A stretch of 64,000 nucleotides of DNA. It comes from Nocardia yamanashiensis NBRC 100130 (GTDB taxonomy: Bacteria; Actinomycetota; Actinomycetes; Mycobacteriales; Mycobacteriaceae). A program made the position numbers and the translations under genes. This document shows, piece after piece, positions 62,429-64,000 of the stretch. The stretch lies in NCBI RefSeq assembly GCF_001613325.1, contig NZ_BDCD01000008.1, positions 115,730 to 179,729 on the forward strand, read 5' to 3'. Each line of letters opens with the position of its first letter. Position 1 is the stretch's first letter. Below the pieces are notes generated by a model. The model worked only from the letters and a program-made list of their open reading frames with translations, had not been told where the DNA came from and did not search any database.

Positions 62429-63745
62429 GTGGCCATCCGACCCACGCCAGAACCCGAGCGCGACCGCCGCACGCCCGTCGTGCTGCTGGCCGGACTCCCG
62501 GGCCGCGCCGCCGACGGCGTGGACCGGGCCGCGCGCCTGCTCGGCGCCGAACCCGGCACCGTCGTGGTCCGCCACGATCTGTCCGAACTGCGCGAAGGCG
62601 TGGTGCGCCGGACGGTGTCGGCCGACGGCCGGGAGACCGTCAGCGTGCTGGAACTCGCGCACGGCTGCGTGTCCTGCACCTTGCGCGCCGACCTGCTGCC
62701 CTACCTGTGCCTGCTGGCGGAACGGGATTCGGTGCGGCGCATCGTGCTCGCCCTGGATCCGGCCTTCGAGGCGGAAGCGGTGTGCCAGGCCATCACCGAT
62801 GTGGTGGTATCCGGGGTGGTGGGCCGGGTGGACGGCCCGGCCGGGCGCAGCGTCCGCATCGAGGCGGTGCTCACCTGCCTCGATGCCCGCGACTGGCTGG
62901 CCGACGCCACCGGTGACGAGACCCTCGCTGAGCGCGGGCACGCCACCGCCGAGGACGAGCGCACCATTGCCCAGCTGGCCGTCGGCCAGGCCGAATTCGC
63001 CGATGCGCTGGTGGTTTTCGACGGCGGCGCGGAACTGGGCGACCGGTTGCGCACCTGCGCGGTGCTGGCCCGGCTGGTGCCGCAGGCGCCGACCGCGTTC
63101 GTCACCACGCCCGATGCCCTCGATGCCGAGGATCTGGGCCGGCTGCTGCGCTTGATCCCGGAGTCCTCGCGCCGGGGCGCGCCCTTCGATCCGCACGCGC
63201 CGCTGCTGCGCGGCCAGCCGCCGCTGGAATCGGATTCCGGTGTGACGCTGGTGGAATTCGAGACCGACCGACCGTTCCATCCCGACCGGCTGCATTCGGC
63301 CATCGACGTGCTGCTCGACGGCGTGGTCAGTGCGCGCGGACGGGTCTGGCTGGCGACCCAGCCCGCGGAGGTGGTCTGGCTGGAGTCGGCCGGCGGCGGT
63401 CTGCGGGTCGGCGGGGCCGGAAAGTGGCTGGCGGCAATGAGTTCCGAGGAGCTCGCCGAGGTCGATCCGGAGCGGCAGCTGATGGCCTCTTTGCGCTGGC
63501 ACGAGCACTTCGGCGACCGCCACACCTCGCTGGTGATCCTGGCCGCCGATGCCGATCCGGACGAGATCCGGCACGCCCTGCACTGGGCGCTGGTCGACGA
63601 GGACGAGTTGCGTCAGGTGCGGTTCGCGCCCGAACGCGTCGCCCTATGGCAGGACCCGTTCGGCGACCAGCACGAAGAGCCTTGTGACAGTACGAAATCC
63701 ACGCCGGTCAGCGGCGAAGGCACGTCTCGCAATAACGAAAGGTAA
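62429..63745 (+). CDS. mrf: Mrf-like CobW-family protein (ribosome hibernation factor)
   Basis: The 438-residue protein is close to M. tuberculosis Rv0106. Shared segments are [49 protein letters not shown] and GKWLAAM, plus [11 protein letters not shown] near the C-terminus. In mycobacteria Mrf recruits the hibernation factor Mpy to ribosomes containing C- proteins when zinc is very low. The P-loop position reads GLPGRAADG rather than the GxxGxGKT of true CobW, so nucleotide binding may be lost. GTG 62429 has AGGGG upstream. It is followed 4 bp later by rpmE2. Confidence 0.9.
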   Translation: MAIRPTPEPERDRRTPVVLLAGLPGRAADGVDRAARLLGAEPGTVVVRHDLSELREGVVRRTVSADGRETVSVLELAHGCVSCTLRADLLPYLCLLAERDSVRRIVLALDPAFEAEAVCQAITDVVVSGVVGRVDGPAGRSVRIEAVLTCLDARDWLADATGDETLAERGHATAEDERTIAQLAVGQAEFADALVVFDGGAELGDRLRTCAVLARLVPQAPTAFVTTPDALDAEDLGRLLRLIPESSRRGAPFDPHAPLLRGQPPLESDSGVTLVEFETDRPFHPDRLHSAIDVLLDGVVSARGRVWLATQPAEVVWLESAGGGLRVGGAGKWLAAMSSEELAEVDPERQLMASLRWHEHFGDRHTSLVILAADADPDEIRHALHWALVDEDELRQVRFAPERVALWQDPFGDQHEEPCDSTKSTPVSGEGTSRNNER

Positions 63746-63749
63746 TGTG

Positions 63750-64000
63750 ATGAAACAAGGAACCCATCCCGATTACCACCCGGTGGTGTTCGAAGATGTC
63801 AGTACCGGGAAGCGTTTCCTGACCCGGTCCACCGCGGTGTCGATGCGCACGGTGGAGTGGGAGGACGGGAATACCTATCCGCTCCTGGTCGTGGACGTCA
63901 CTTCCGATTCCCACCCGTTCTGGACGGGCAACCAGCGCGTGCTCGATACCGCCGGTCGCGTCGAGAAGTTCGAACGCCGCTACGGTAAGCGCATGCGAAA
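63750..64000 (+). CDS. rpmE2: 50S ribosomal protein L31 type B, 3' end outside window
   Basis: The first 83 residues are present, with the family length usually about 85-90, so only the end is cut by the window. [20 protein letters not shown] and [20 protein letters not shown] are type-B signatures; the CxxC of type A is absent. It is a zinc-independent L31, in operon with mrf (4-bp gap) under the Zur-like boxes. ATG 63750 follows AAAGG. Confidence 0.93.
   Translation, partial: MKQGTHPDYHPVVFEDVSTGKRFLTRSTAVSMRTVEWEDGNTYPLLVVDVTSDSHPFWTGNQRVLDTAGRVEKFERRYGKRMR

Overview
The window is high-GC DNA (roughly 70%) with dense coding, many GTG starts, 4-bp ATGA/GTGA overlaps and C/G-biased third codon positions. 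This points to a mycolic-acid actinobacterium, most likely Nocardia or a close relative. Supporting signs are a secreted antigen-85-like mycolyltransferase, a Cfp29-type encapsulin with its DyP cargo, an Mcr-type racemase, a WS/DGAT-like acyltransferase, and a block whose gene order follows Mycobacterium tuberculosis Rv0946c to Rv0957. No rRNA, tRNA, insertion sequence, prophage or CRISPR array was seen.

Left part (1-14.8 kb): a PoxB-like enzyme running off the left edge, an MFS exporter, the mycolyltransferase, and a minus-strand operon (predicted metal-dependent hydrolase, polytopic membrane protein, Nudix) divergent from a TetR regulator across a 34-bp nested palindrome. Then come a PH-like membrane protein, the DyP peroxidase-encapsulin nanocompartment operon, a cupin, the overlapping thyA-dfrA pair, cobF, a medium-chain acyl-CoA synthetase and an NmrA-like protein.

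Middle part (14.8-40.9 kb): secreted CocE-like hydrolase, Fpg/Nei glycosylase, a MocR regulator divergent from a PNPOx-fold protein, DUF2630, a type-B carboxylesterase facing a WS/DGAT-like acyltransferase, and a lipid block (crotonase, TetR, AidB-like acyl-CoA dehydrogenase, alpha-methylacyl-CoA racemase). An SRPBCC-epimerase fusion, a DoxX protein and an NDH-2-like oxidoreductase follow. Next are three paralogous giant LuxR (LAL) regulators, two in tandem and one divergent, then a membrane protein.

Right part (40.9-64 kb): the M. tuberculosis-syntenic core (pgi, chorismate mutase, uvrD1/pcrA, M23 peptidase, sucC-sucD, DUF5336 proteins, a large membrane protein, purN-purH), with gabD, a small toxin/antitoxin-like pair and an aldo/keto reductase inserted. 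It ends with a lipoprotein, a lectin-LysM protein and a Zur-type zinc-starvation locus. That locus carries cysteine-poor ribosomal proteins S18, S14, L33 and L28, divergent from Mrf and type-B L31, with two Zur-like boxes between them.

The main non-gene signals are a 28-codon leader ORF overlapping the start of the M23 peptidase gene, a Crp/GlxR-like site upstream of it, a degenerate 29-bp repeat (49.1 kb), a REP-like palindrome with 22-bp repeats (57.4 kb), a probable CTG start for purN, several operator-like palindromes and a set of strong terminators.
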